DNA of 64,000 bases from Zygaena filipendulae (taxonomy: Eukaryota; Arthropoda; Insecta; Lepidoptera; Zygaenidae), in contig OU015663.1 of assembly GCA_907165275.2 (NCBI GenBank), positions 3,608,501 to 3,672,500 of the forward strand. The letters are read 5' to 3'. Below the pieces are notes generated by a model. The model had not been told where the DNA came from. It saw nothing but the letters and a program-made list of their open reading frames with translations, and did no database searches. The position numbers and the translations under genes were made by a program. This document shows positions 47,197-58,818 of the stretch, one piece after another (positions within the stretch are counted from its first letter, which is position 1; each line of letters starts with the position of its first letter).

Positions 47197-49693
47197 AGTT
47201 TTAAATTTAAATTATTAAAAGAAGTTTTGGAGTTGTACCTACGTTGGACGTCGTGTAGCGGGTCGCCACGCCCCGCTCTGCTAGGAAATTCATTAGGTTA
47301 TTACGAGTAAGAGAAATTTTAAGTCACCTAGAATTTTATTTGTGCACATATTATTATAATATATTTCGCTATATATAATTATTATTATATTATTATTAAG
47401 TATTATCTTAAAATGGTTTTATAGTTGTGTATATCTTACAAAATATCATTTTATTGATTTATTCTTTAAGGAGAAAGAACGATTAATATATTAACTGCTT
47501 AAGTTTTGAATCCTTTTGTTGTTTTTATTTTTCTAGTCCTTTGTTTCCTCGTCCTTTGACGCGTGTTTTGTTTGATCTCGGCCCCGTAGCGTTTTATTTG
47601 TTGGCACGCCTCGTGCGGATGGAAACTTGTCAACCTTTACCTCGTCTTAGTTATTTTAGGGATATTTAAAGTTAACCATAGTTATTAGTGAAATAGAGCA
47701 GGGTTATTTTTCGATCCACAAACAATAAATGTCTTATAGATTATTTTTATACTGATAGCCGGTTTTCAGTTCGTGCAAGAGACTTTTCAATAGCGTAACA
47801 ATTATACAGTTTCAAAATTCGAACACATTAAACATCATAAGTTACAGTTAACTTAAGCATCTTTATTTACATTATTACTTACCACAAATTTCGGCAATGT
47901 TCAGATCGCGCGTTCAGTTAGCCCGGAATATTTGCAAGCTAACTTGCTCCGGACCTAGGATTAGTTTATTTACTTATTATATGAAATACTATTTTTCCGG
48001 ATCATGCGTGGGCCTCAGACCACACCGATGGGCACGAGTGCGGAGCGGCACATTAGGTACTTACACAGTATCATTTATATTACTATCAACATATACATAC
48101 ATTCAAAATATTTTAATCAATTCAATAATGTTACCGATTCAATAGAAAATAGTTGTCTAAATGTTTAATAAAAAAAAAAAAAATATGTACCGGTTTTTGG
48201 TTTTCTGCACGTTTCTCGAAACCTCACTGTGCGTGCGCTTCGCTTGCGGGCGCCCGGCGGCGGCTCTCTCACTAATAGACATTCGACCCACCTCCAGACA
48301 GAAGCAATAGTTGAAGGCAACACATCAATAGACCAAAATCCCACCAAACTCACATCATAATATATTAAAAATGCAAAATTACAAACAAACATTTTAGGCT
48401 ACTCCGTCACATCAACCATAAAATGCACTGGGCCACCTCGTCCGATCAGAAGTGCCTTCAAGAGAAATGTTGATTTTTTATGAAATAATTAATAATAAAA
48501 AAAAGTAATAAAAAAATTAATAACAAAAGGGCCCTCAATAGAACCTATATACCGCCCAACCGAAGACGCCGCCCGGCGCCCGCAAGTCTCCCTAGACCCT
48601 ATCGATCCCGCCCACGCATAATTTACAGTTCATAACGAACAGTATAGGTACATAACACACTTACTATTATACTATAGCAGATTAATTAGTTTGATTCGTA
48701 GATATATTACGTAGTGCGGCGAACTCGACGCTTGTTCTGAACGCGGTTGGTGATTTCATCTAGCGCTCCCAGCGAACTAAACAGCCGACGTGGAGTTCTG
48801 TAACAAGCTAGAGCGATGCCGCATAAAACTCGATGTATTTGTTATAAACATAGTAGCCGACCGTTCTCCCTGCCACGCGGGTGCACGCGTTCCGTTCACA
48901 TCCTCAGTTAAACAGGAAGTCGAAAAAAAAAAGAAAACAATTACCTAATTTAGCTTTTTTCAATAGATACTAATAAGATAGATAGTTTGTACAGAGATAT
49001 ATTACCGACGACGTGTACATAATGCGCTAGTTTTAATACGTAATGAAATGATAACGTAACTATCTTAGTGCTAATGGTATTTTAAGTAAGGCTCAATAGA
49101 TACGAAAAGGTAACATTGCAAGTTGATTTGCGCATTAAAAAAATATTATCCCATCTTCAGTTTCCAGTATGTCTGACCGCGCAGGGCGGACGGCCGGCCA
49201 TAGCTAAGCCGTGTAAGCATATTTTCATTTGATATTACACGTTTGTTAATCGTTTCATTTGTAACCGTTTTGAAATATTACGATAATATTGTAAGTACCT
49301 CAGTTTAGGATGGACCAGGCGTCGACTGGAGTGCTTAGTGTTTAGATGTTGGAGAAGAGATACGGAATCTTTGTTGTGACATTGACACGTTACAGTATAT
49401 TGACCATTCACACCCTCAGCGTTCACCCGTTCGATTTTAAAAATAACAGGTTTTATGTTTCGAAATTTCTCCGTTCGATAATTATAACCAGCTAGGAGGC
49501 CCGTCACGCTATTTCATAACGACCATATAAAAACGAAGTCTTACAAACGTCATCTATTAAAATAAGTATCTATCTATTTAAAACAATTAATAATATAATT
49601 GATTTGAAGCAATTTCGTATCGCGCTGGTTATGTGTCGACAACTAGAGAAATCGTTAATGTTAATGTCGTCATGAAATAGCGCGATGACCTCC

Positions 49694-50090
49694 AGCCCCC
49701 TTAGCCAACTTGACAATCTGTAATCGTTATAACTATAGAAAGGTAAGGAACGGTCATGTTACGTGCTCACGAAAAATCATCCGTTCAAAAATCCAATTGT
49801 TCGTGACCAAGTTTTCCATAGCGACGACGATTGGTTAAGGCAGTGGTTCTTAACAGGTGGTCCGCGGACCACTAGTGGTCCTTGGAAGCATCTCAAGTGG
49901 TCCGCAAGTCATGTCAATAAACGCCAAGAGTCGACACAACATTACCCGAGCGCGTAACACGCCCGACTGCGACTCGAGGTGAGATATTGCCTCCAAATCA
50001 ATAGACCAACTGGGTGGTCCACGGCATAACGGAAATTTTGTCAATTTCCCCAGGTCTAAAGGGTTAAGAGCCACTGGGTTAAGGGGACAG
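49694..50090. mobile_element. MITE of the 11414 family, split by a hAT MITE
   Basis: Left end agcccccttagccaacttga with caatctgtaatcgttata matches the copy at 11414. The right end reads gattggttaagg...ggacag and is interrupted by the insertion at 49841-50076. Removing the insert and one duplication restores an approximate inverted terminus. Confidence 0.6.
49833..50084. mobile_element. hAT-type MITE with perfect 8-bp target duplication
   Basis: 236-bp element 49841-50076 with inverted ends CAGTGGTTCTTAAC / GGGTTAAGAGCCACTG, flanked by GGTTAAGG at 49833-49840 and 50077-50084. An 8-bp duplication and CAGTGG-type ends are the hAT signature. Subterminal ggtccgcggaccactagtgg is a strong palindrome. 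No transposase, so non-autonomous. Confidence 0.85.
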
Positions 50091-53000
50091 ATCTTCACCG
50101 CAATAGCCCGTGTTGTTTTCCCATGATTCGCGTATCGGTTCGCAGACGAGGCGGTGCGCGGTGTGCGCAGTCGCCGCAGGGCTCGTTCGTGGTCGAACAC
50201 CGTTTCATGTTACGTTACGATCGTGTTTTGTTAGAAATGTTGTTTGTTTCGTTCGTACCGAAGTGACAGTTTAGAGCTAAGACGTTATCTAATTTGAAAA
50301 TAAGACTGCGGCGAGAGCTTGCACAACGAAACGGACGATGATCGGAATTTGATTTTAAAGGAATTGATATGTAATTAACATTATGTATACCTAAAAGCTC
50401 TTTCCGGAGTCATAATTATATTAGAGTAATTAAGAAAACTTAGCATATTAACTTCCTCGACTAATCATTACACTCAACAATAAATTGCTGATGTAACTTT
50501 TTAGATCTAAACTGCCTTCTTAACCCTCGAATATTTAATTCCTTGTAGTAAGTATGTAATAAATTTGTTATTCCGATCTCTATATAGATTTCTTAATATC
50601 TACTAGAAGTGTTGATGCAGGCTTATAAACACATATTACAATAGAAACATATAAATATAATTGATTTTCCACCGTGACAACAGTATTCAAGAGACATGCC
50701 GTTATTTGCAGATATACTTGGAGCCGTTTTGAATAAATATTTTCGATTAGATATAACGTCGCGTTGCCTGGCGAACTTTTTAATAATTAATTGTTTCCGG
50801 ATATTTGATTTTGATGAATACATCACTGTGCAACAGCCACTACAAGAGACCACAATGGATAAGCGACGAAAGCAGTTTTTTTACTTTGTCTTCGATTCGA
50901 AAAAAAATATTTGTATTAAATGATAATATAAGTTATCGGTTGACAATTTTTCTAAATTAGTGTAAATGATTCATGTTTGAAACATCGAAATGTTTAGTCC
51001 ACAGTGATCATTGAAGGGCTATCCCACAGAAAAAGTACAAAATTCGGTGTTGAAATTGAATACCAAAAGCTCATAATTGTATTTTAACTATAATATTTAC
51101 GTATATGTATGTAGAATTATTAGAACTGCCCTTTCGGCTATGTACCTACCTACTTTATTCTCATTTTTTCTATTATATATTACCTAGGTTGTAGGTTATA
51201 TATGTATACGTTTCTAAAAATACATATATCGAACGTTTTTCCTATTTCGGTTTTATAATAATTTCGAATCCGTCTATACGAAATCTTTCGACATTATCTA
51301 CTTATATCAATATAAAATGTAATTTAAATGTATTTATTTGCCAAAATTAAGCATATAAATATAAAGAAACAAAACAATATAGTATGACTTTGGTTTCACA
51401 TTTGGGTATTATGGTTCCTAAATTTTCGAAATTGTAATAGACTCTATTGTATGTAGCATTTCAGTTATAAAGGTTAGATGAACATTTAGATGTACCAACA
51501 TTTAGCTGTATAAACTTTTCTATACATGAAAAATAAATCACAATTAAGAAAAATGCGAAAATTAGGTAGTTTTAAGCGAACATACGTTTCTAGAATCTGG
51601 TAAATTGAGCACGGATATACTATTAGGATGTTTTGGAACAAAAATACTGCCGATTCTTTGTCTATCAGTACCTAATATAAGTATACCTATTGAGCTCGTG
51701 CACCAAAATTATTTATAAGTAATTATTTTGTCAAAACATACCTACAACTGTGACGAATAATGTTTTCAATATCCTTGTGGTCTTAACTCGTGACGAGTGT
51801 TATTTTCGCAATAATATCTATATTTATTATAATTTGTGAAGACGTTTTTGAGCAAAGGTGTAGGTACCTAATAAGATTTATGTTTGGCGTTTCCCAATGA
51901 ACTAATGGGCCGCCGTTTTGTATTTATATAATTATAATCATCTAATTATATATATAAAAATTATAACAAGAGGACGCGGTCGCCAGTGATAAAAAATTAG
52001 AAACAAAATTAATGATTAATAAAAAAAAAAAACAAAATTATTTTATTGTAGTGACAAAATGAACTTTTTTATCCGCGACCTCGCGGTGGCGGGTCGCGCT
52101 GAATGAGTAGGTAAGTCACTCAAATTGACATTTGACTAGTGTTTAGGCATTGTTTCGGCATCCTCGCATTTCGGCTAAGTGATAAAGGCCCGCGTCCACT
52201 TGTTCTGATATAATATTTAGTACAAATTTCAAGATGTTAAGATTACGAGGCTCAAAGCGTTCCCTTTGGTTTGACGCAGCGCCCGCACCCCGCCCTCGCC
52301 CCGTGGCCACCTAATAAAATGCGTCGTGTATAAAAATTTTATTCCAAAAAGAGTATTTTTGTATTGAATATTTCTAAAAGTTGGTGTACGTAAAGATCAA
52401 AATTTCATAAGTAAAAAAAAATTATAGCGACGACAAAATGGGAAGTTAGGTAAATTTAGAATGGTATGCGTTTTTTGTATTTAATTTTAAGTATAGTGTC
52501 AGATATTAAACGATTAGGAGCATTAACCATTTGTAAATAAAAAGAAAATGGCCGCGGGGCGCGGGCGGCGGCGCGGCGCAGCAGCCTGGTATAGATAAAC
52601 AAATATTATAAATAACTTATTAAGATGTTTATATGGTTCTGGATGTAAAAAAAAGATAAATTTAAAAGCAATTTTAAGGTGAAAAGTGAAAAATCAAATT
52701 GTAAACGATTCCTCGGTATTTGTCTAAAGAATGGCTGCGAAATGCGGATCACTATTGTAATCTGTGTAAGCCTCGGACAAATCGTACCTATGTACCTATT
52801 CTAACGAAAACTAACCTAACCTAACTACGCATTAATTAATTACGGTTCATAATACAACAATACTTATACATTTAAATATAATATCAAATTGTCATAATGC
52901 TTATAATTTTACGAGCGTGTGTCATTGTCCGTGAATGTTTTAGGAACTTAAACCACTGTTTGGTGTTTTAGACATAAAGTGAACTCTAAAATGTGGGCGA

Positions 53001-53315
53001 TTAAATTAAATAAAAGTGTATCCGAAAATAATTACCTACAAAAAAATATAAATATCATAATCTAACGTTCAATACGATTGTTAGATTGTTGAAAGTTAAG
53101 TTGTATTTGAAAATTGGCGGTTAAAAAAAAAATGTTGTTCAAAATTTTAATATTATCAAAAAATTTAATGTCGCGCCATTGGTTTAATGGAAAAGAAACT
53201 GTGAAACATTTTATGTCGTAGGTGTCTGTCTTCTACAAGCATATTCTATCAGCGTGGACATAACTTGTTGATCAATCAACACTGAGAGATGTTTCTTCGT
53301 GAATAATAAACAAGT

Positions 53316-53321
53316 AATAAA
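53316..53321 (+). terminator. candidate distal poly(A) signal
   Basis: AATAAA at the edge between transposon-poor DNA and the resumption of repeats at about 53.4 kb, followed by a T-rich stretch. A plausible end for a long prospero 3' UTR, by position only. Confidence 0.25.
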
Positions 53322-53414
53322 GCTAAGCTTTTATTTGAATTATCATGCCTTTTATTTTTCACCTCTTTAAATATGGAAATAATCGTCTACGGGCAATACT
53401 TAGATACCTATCAT

Positions 53415-53645
53415 TGTCCACGGGTACTAATATTATAAAGAAGTACCTACTTATGTAGTTTGTAAGTTTGGATAGGTCGGGTCCGCTGGCTCTTGGGACC
53501 CAGACCGCAGGAACTTCTTTTTTCTAAAATAAAAGAAGCCTAAGTTAGGTACTCCTTATAACATCAGCTATCTGCCAGTGAAAGTCCCGTTAAAATCTGT
53601 CCAGCCGTTTCAGAGATTCGCCAGAACAAACAGGCCAGACAACAA
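53415..53645 (+). mobile_element. Helitron-like copy, diverged
   Basis: tactaatattataaagaagt at the left; the middle shares aacatcagctatctgccagt and ccagccgtttcagagattc with the copy at 38788. Confidence 0.45.
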
Positions 53646-53754
53646 AAAAAAAAAATGTAGGTAGGTAGGTACCTACGTAACCTACCGTATATTTTCAAAT
53701 GCATTTAGTGAAAAGCTGTTAATTTGGAATTTCGGAACATTATAATTTCTAATC

Positions 53755-53990
53755 TATCTATATTATCTATAGTCTATCTATACTATAATTATAATCTTTA
53801 CATATAAAAAATGCTTTGTCCTGAATGACTGATGGATCAACGCACAGCCTAAACCGCTGATCGTAGACACCTGAAACTTGGAGGGTATGTTTTTTGTATG
53901 ACGTAGGCATCCGATAAGAAAGGATTTTTGAAAATTCAATCCCTAAGGGGAAAAATCTATACTACAAATCATCTATACTAACTATATCTC
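53755..53990 (+). repeat. dispersed repeat (tactggatgaatga-like module)
   Basis: tgctttgtcctgaatgactg, acgcacagcctaaaccgctg and acctgaaacttggagggtat form a module common in moth and other insect repeats. Ends not clear. Confidence 0.4.
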
Positions 53991-54900
53991 GCTATGCTAA
54001 AACTTTACTAATATTTCCAATCACATTATTATTTGAAATGGGAACATACTCAATTAAACTTCTTAAATATTATGATAATTTTTATCATTCTTTTAGAAGC
54101 AAAAAAGTAACATATAAAGTATAAACTGAATTAGTGAAAAATTCTGTATGCACACTGTTTTTATTTTCTCATTTTTGAAACTGTATCATGGAAAAGCAAG
54201 AAATAAAAGGCTTTTTCATTACTCATACTCGGAAAGTAGGTCTGAAGTTGCCTGAGAAGCGGGTTGAAAGTAACCCTTTTCAGCCCTAGGAAGAATCGCT
54301 TTCAACTGACAACAGTGAAATTATTAAAAAAAAACTAGGTCTATTTTCACATTTCTATTGAACCATGTTTCAACTTTCTATACAGCCAGCGCGATGTAAA
54401 ATTGAAATAACGTAAAGTTTAAGTAGGTATTAATTAAAATAAAATTCACTCACTTTTTCTTAAGCTAATTCCTATTTATATTTTTTTATTTTCTTTAATT
54501 AATACTTAATAATTAAAGATAATATTTTTTTTAGGTCGCCACAATGTAAATAAAAAATACTGGCTGAATCTAGCTGGCCAAAGAAAAAGAAATAGGTGGG
54601 AAAGTGTCAAGCGACTATCCGATCTTCACTCATTTTTTCTTTAGCTTATTCCTATTTTTATTTTGACTTTCCTTGCATTCGTAATGAAAAGCACAGTGTT
54701 ACCCTCGGGAGAAAGACTTATTTAGTCCCTCGATCTATAGGATCTATAGCCAAACCCCGTCTCGGGACTAAATAAGTTACTTTCACCCCTAGGATAACAA
54801 AACAATGTACTATTTAATTTTTTATATATTTATTTATATGTAATTTTGAGCACCCTTGACATTTGATATCTTAGGTGATAAGTATCTTAATAATTGTTTT
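53991..54900. other. non-coding spacer upstream (3' side) of the U2 gene
   Basis: AT-rich, with a partial direct duplication of a ctcactttttctt...agctaattcctattt segment (about 54448-54475 and 54628-54655). No gene. Confidence 0.4.
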
Positions 54901-54910
54901 AAAGTATTAT

Positions 54911-55098
54911 GTGGGCCGTTCCCGGCGGCACTGCAATGCCGGGCCGACCCGTGACGGAAGTGGAGCGAGCCCCGAACATCCCGTCTGTTTCCAAAAATCA
55001 GTTTAATATACTGGTCCCGCAGTGCGGGAACTTTCAGATATTAAGCTGAAAAGAACAGATACTACACTTTGATCTTAGCCAAAAGGCCGAGAAGCGAT
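54911..55098 (-). ncRNA. U2: U2 spliceosomal snRNA gene
   Basis: Read on the minus strand from 55098, the sequence starts ATCGCTTCTCGGCCTTTTGG and follows U2 snRNA throughout its roughly 188 nt. The branch-site recognition motif GTAGTA is at 55060-55065 (complement), the Sm site ATTTTTGG at 54991-54998, and stem-loop IV CCCGGC...GCCGCCGGG plus the closing GGCCCAC end the gene. U2 pairs with the intron branch site in the major spliceosome. All the invariant elements I know are intact, so this looks like a functional copy and not a pseudogene. Insect snRNA genes use a PSE around -45 to -65; that region is about 55143-55163 here (tttaaatggcagtatcgaga on the minus strand), but I cannot confirm a lepidopteran PSE match. 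No poly(A) tail or target duplication suggests retrotransposition. Insects usually have several U2 copies. Confidence 0.95.
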
Positions 55099-55817
55099 AA
55101 CAGTAGGAGAGAAATCCGAAGGTAGTCACCGTTTGATGGCGACTCTCGATACTGCCATTTAAAATTTGAAGCAAATAATCAGCGCCATCTATTTAAACCG
55201 TTAGTAACTTGTACAACGCCAGGTTTGATAACAAAGAATCGAGAAAGAATGGTACGTAGTATATTTACTCTGAGGAATGGTAGCACTGTTAGTTTCTAGG
55301 TCATTGCCTAGATGGCGCATGAACAGCGAGCTAATTATGATTTTAACAGAATTTTTGGCGGTTCGGTCATATTATATTTTTGACGATAAAAATTGTTAAA
55401 AGTGGATTTTCTTGGGTTTTATGGTGCAGTATTGCGTTTTCGAAATATCCCATACCTATTTCAAAAACTTTACATGACATTACCATACCTACTCTACCAA
55501 CTTAAATTTTTCCATAAAATTTCCACCCCGTAGCGTAGTTGAAAAATCAGACGGCGGGACCCACGCACACGTAGTGATTATTTGCTCAGTGGCGTCAATG
55601 GGCTTGGTCGGGTAAAGCTAAAAGAAGATGTCGCTAGTTGTCTCCCGTCCCATGCGAAGTCAGAAACTGTACCTATGGTCTAGTATAGTATTATATTATC
55701 TGTGCTATGGTGTTCCAAATAAATTCAATGTAATAAGTTAGCGCCACATAATTATTACTGTTTAACTTTAAGTCCTACTTTCATCAAAACTGTAGCATAT
55801 GTTTAAGGACGTTCAAT
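55099..55817. other. 5' flank of the U2 gene and spacer
   Basis: The first ~70 bp should contain the snRNA promoter. The rest shows no gene; gcgccatct words recur (55181, 55310 inverted, 62975). Confidence 0.4.
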
Positions 55818-56640
55818 TGAAAAAAAAAACGGCCAAGTGCGATTCGGACTCGCCCATGAAGGGTTTGGTAGCAGCAAGTACTTAACCTAATATAAAAGTT
55901 CTTGTAGTTCGTTGTAACTTTACGACTACGGTTACTTTACGGTTTACGATTTATGACGTATAAAAAAAAACTACTTACTAGATCTCGTTCAAATCAATAT
56001 AGGTGGAAGTTTGCTTGGTAATGCACATTATATTTTAGTTTTATCATTTTCCTAATTTAGAAGTTACAGGGGGGAAACACATTTTGCCATTTTGGAAGTG
56101 TCTCTCGCGCAAACTATTCAGTTTAGAAAAAAAAAAATATTAGAAACCTCAATAGACTTCAATACCATTTTTGAAGACCTATCCATAGATACCCCACATT
56201 AGTTTATATGAAAAAAAAAATGTTTTGAGTTTCAATTCTAAGTATGGGGAATCCCCAAAACTTCTTGTTTTTTTTTTCTATTTTTGTGTGAAAATCTCTA
56301 AGTAGTTTGTGGTGAAAATCTTGATGCAGTTCACAGAATACATCTACTTACCAAGTTTCAACAATTCTTAGGCCCGCCGCTGATTGTGACTTTTTGTCGA
56401 CGTGACTTTCTGTCACTTAGTCAAGTGCAATGAAAACTATACTGAGTCACCGTCACCATAATGAGCGCACTCAGTATAGTTTTCATTGCACTTGACTAAG
56501 TGACAGAAAGTCACGTCGACAAAAAGTCACAATCGGCGGCGGGCCTTATAGTTTCGGAAAAAGTAAGGACATAAAGACAGACATGACGAATCCATAAGGG
56601 TTCCGTTTTTTGCCATTTGGCTACGGAACCCTAAAAACCA
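55818..56640. repeat. lepidopteran interspersed repeat, interrupted by a MITE
   Basis: Left end aaaaacggccaagtgcgatt and cggactcgcccatgaagggt; right end agggttccgttttttgccat and ttggctacggaaccctaaaa. These are hallmarks of a very common, unclassified lepidopteran repeat. Its body is split at 56371-56545 by a palindromic MITE. Confidence 0.55.
56368..56548. mobile_element. PIF/Harbinger-type palindromic MITE, TTA target duplication
   Basis: 175-bp element 56371-56545, almost entirely two ~79-bp inverted arms (ggcccgccgctgattgtgac...actatactgagt and its reverse complement) around a short unpaired centre. TTA flanks both sides (56368-56370 and 56546-56548). A 3-bp TWA duplication with GGC/GGG ends fits PIF/Harbinger. 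Confidence 0.8.
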
Positions 56641-58056
56641 TATTTAAAACAGATAAACGTAGTTTTGTAGTTTTTTCCTCTTTTTGACGTCATTGCAACC
56701 AAAAATTTCAATTTATTCAACACGCACGCGGCAAAATCACCATTCAAGAGTGGTGCGGGTGCGCCCTTTGTCATAGCCGCCGCACTTGAAGCAAAATGAT
56801 TACAGAATTTTTGAGAATTAAATACCTAAATAAAACATTAAAATCTAATTGCATTTTTTTTGTTGAGCAAGAGCGATGGTGCAGGCTGACCATAATTTTA
56901 TAACGACTCTGTTTTAGCATTAGGTCTCAAGCAATGAATTCTGTTTTCTTTATTTGGTACCTACGCAACATCGCGACATATTTTCATATTTTAAAAATAA
57001 CTTCGAATGTCCATGGAAAATGCTATTTGTTTTGGAACGACCTCCATCTCAAAAAAATCAAAATCAAAATCTTTTTACACTTCCATCCCCATTAATTTGA
57101 AAAAAAAAAACGCGAGCACCCACCAGTCACCACTACGCATTTTCTGACTAGATACCTACCTACTTACTTTATGGGAAGAGTTGTTCACTGTGTAGATGTT
57201 GATAAGTGCCAAATCGGCACACTTAAAAAACGTCAAGGAGTAATCACCACCCCCATTTCAATCAAATCTCGATGCTAATTTCATTCAAGTCTTTTCCTAA
57301 TGACCCCTGTAATCTTCAAAGTAGGTACTTAACTATTAAATATTCAAAATAACCACTATCCCCTCGTAGTAGAGCTGAGTAAAGCGCGTTTTCAGCTGAT
57401 TAAGTCATTACCTAGGCGTCTCCAAGGCCTAATTGATTTTTGAATTGGCACTTCAATTTAGCGCAGTTTTGGCTACCCTTATACCTACACCCTTCCTTTG
57501 AAGTGAAGCGACCGAGACGGTCGGTGGTAATTTAAAAAAAATTACTGAATAAATAAACAGATTGGTTTTTTTTATAATTGCGATATATCATACTGTGACC
57601 TCAGAGAGTTTTTATTTCGTCTGAGACTGTGACATGCATTTAGTAAAAAGCCAAAGAGTTTAATATAACCACTACGTTTTTAAAAAGCTATTATTTTGAC
57701 AATACAAACCTTCAACTCTCAGAAGAATAACTGAGCTTCAACTTTATTAATATTTAATAATGTAATTTTATAACTTAATTCTGTATATTTATGCTATGCT
57801 GTCAGTGTGCCAATAAATAAATATATTTTTAGATTTTGCTGGTATACCGGCTGGTATCATCGATTTTTGATACAAGATAATTACAAGTCTTTTTTAACCA
57901 CCTTCAACAACGGAGGTTCTCAATTCGACTTTATTCTTTTACTAGACTGGGGACTAGGGACATTCCCGTTGGAGACAGCAGGAATTTGGGAGGGACCCCT
58001 GCCAAACCCATAGTAGAAATCTAGTCGAGCAATTGTATTAATATGTGTTATAATAA
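56641..58056. other. non-coding spacer
   Basis: AT-rich, with a scrap of the GACTTCC repeat at 57893-57932 (ttcaacaacggaggttctc). No gene recognised. Confidence 0.4.
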
Positions 58057-58233
58057 CCGTTCGCCACGATTTCACCCACAGTAATTTTAGAATTTTTACT
58101 GGATTTCATACCCTATTGTATTCCAAACTATAATTTATCCCAATGCCAAATTCCATTCAATCTGTTAAACTGTTCAGGCATGATTGAGTGACAAACATCC
58201 ATCTATTAACATTTTCACATTTTGTAATATTAG
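58057..58233 (-). mobile_element. Helitron-like copy, diverged
   Basis: gttcgccacgatttcaccca and the gattgagtgacaaacatcca module, ending cattttgtaatattagtac. It lies 95 bp beyond the UXT-like poly(A) signal. Confidence 0.55.
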
Positions 58234-58328
58234 TACAAATTGATCAGTCTTAAATTACTTAGAGGACCTAGACCTAATACTACCTAAAGCAAAAATAAAG
58301 ATTCATGATATTATTATTTTAAATAACA

Positions 58329-58334
58329 TTTATT
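58329..58334 (-). terminator. poly(A) signal of the UXT-like gene
   Basis: TTTATT on the + strand, AATAAA on the minus strand, 35 nt past the UXT-like stop codon. This suits a compact 3' UTR. Confidence 0.5.
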
Positions 58335-58368
58335 ATATTACACAACTATTCCAATAATCTAAGGGTTA

Positions 58369-58818
58369 TCAACTGTTGCTTTCTACCAATTTAGTTTGGA
58401 GTTCACCAATACCAAACAGCATTAACTTAATATGTGCTTTGGTTGCTACTGATTTATCTCTAAGCTCCATTGATTTTTCTTCAAATGCTTTGATTCTAGC
58501 ATCCAGATATTTGAGGGCTTCCTCTAAATTAAACTCCAGATAGTAATTCAGACCTATGTTTATTAGCATATTTGATGTGTCAGGTACACATGCCTCCATA
58601 AAGAAGTTGGATCCCAAATTCACTTGGGTTTTAAAACCACTAGGATGTCTTTGTTTATTTGTAACAACATTTAAAGTGTGTTTTTGCTGAATAAGGTCAG
58701 ATATCTCTGCATTCACTTGTTGCAAATAAAAATCAATTCTTCGTAATTCTTCTTTTAACACGTCGTTAATGTAACTTTCATATTTTAATATAGATTCTTC
58801 AATGTTTAAATTAGCCAT
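58369..58818 (-). CDS. Uxt: UXT-like prefoldin-alpha family protein
   Basis: Intact 149-residue single-exon reading frame starting MANLNIEESILKYESYI. Alignment by eye to human UXT (157 aa) gives matching blocks: KYESYINDVLKEELRR (UXT RYETFISDVLQRDLRK), QVNLGSNFFMEACVPDTS (QVDLGCNFFVDTVVPDTS), NLEEALKYLDAR (TLAEALKFIDRK) and VATKAHIKLMLFGIGELQ (MNIKAHIHMLLEGLRELQ). The layout is the prefoldin-alpha fold: an N-terminal helix (about 5-50), a central beta-hairpin region (about 62-95) and a C-terminal coiled-coil helix (about 98-140). UXT is a subunit of the R2TP/prefoldin-like cochaperone complex and also a transcription cofactor in mammals. A poly(A) signal (AATAAA on the minus strand, 58329-58334) lies 35 nt after the stop. 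The first ATG is used. No promoter motif is recognised. No paralogue or partner gene is adjacent. Confidence 0.92.
   Translation of the reverse strand: MANLNIEESILKYESYINDVLKEELRRIDFYLQQVNAEISDLIQQKHTLNVVTNKQRHPSGFKTQVNLGSNFFMEACVPDTSNMLINIGLNYYLEFNLEEALKYLDARIKAFEEKSMELRDKSVATKAHIKLMLFGIGELQTKLVESNS

Larger units (their letters stand above)
47029..53340 (+). other. pros: probable long 3' UTR of prospero
   Basis: Downstream of the stop codon this 6.3-kb stretch lacks the Helitron-like copies that litter the rest of the window; only a nested MITE pair (49694-50090) interrupts it. It mixes AT-rich DNA with short GC-rich islands (48225-48280, 48550-48620, 52255-52320, 52550-52590). Possible poly(A) signals AATAAA occur at 47191, 47724 and others, and the last before repeats resume is at 53316-53321. 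A Pumilio-type TGTAAATA lies at 52532-52539. The extent is inferred; long 3' UTRs are usual for neural regulators. All reading frames here are short and unconvincing. Confidence 0.45.

Noticed and set aside
50623..50923. Overlapping 75-76-codon frames on both strands
   Set aside because: No family resemblance, in presumed 3' UTR, fully overlapping on opposite strands.
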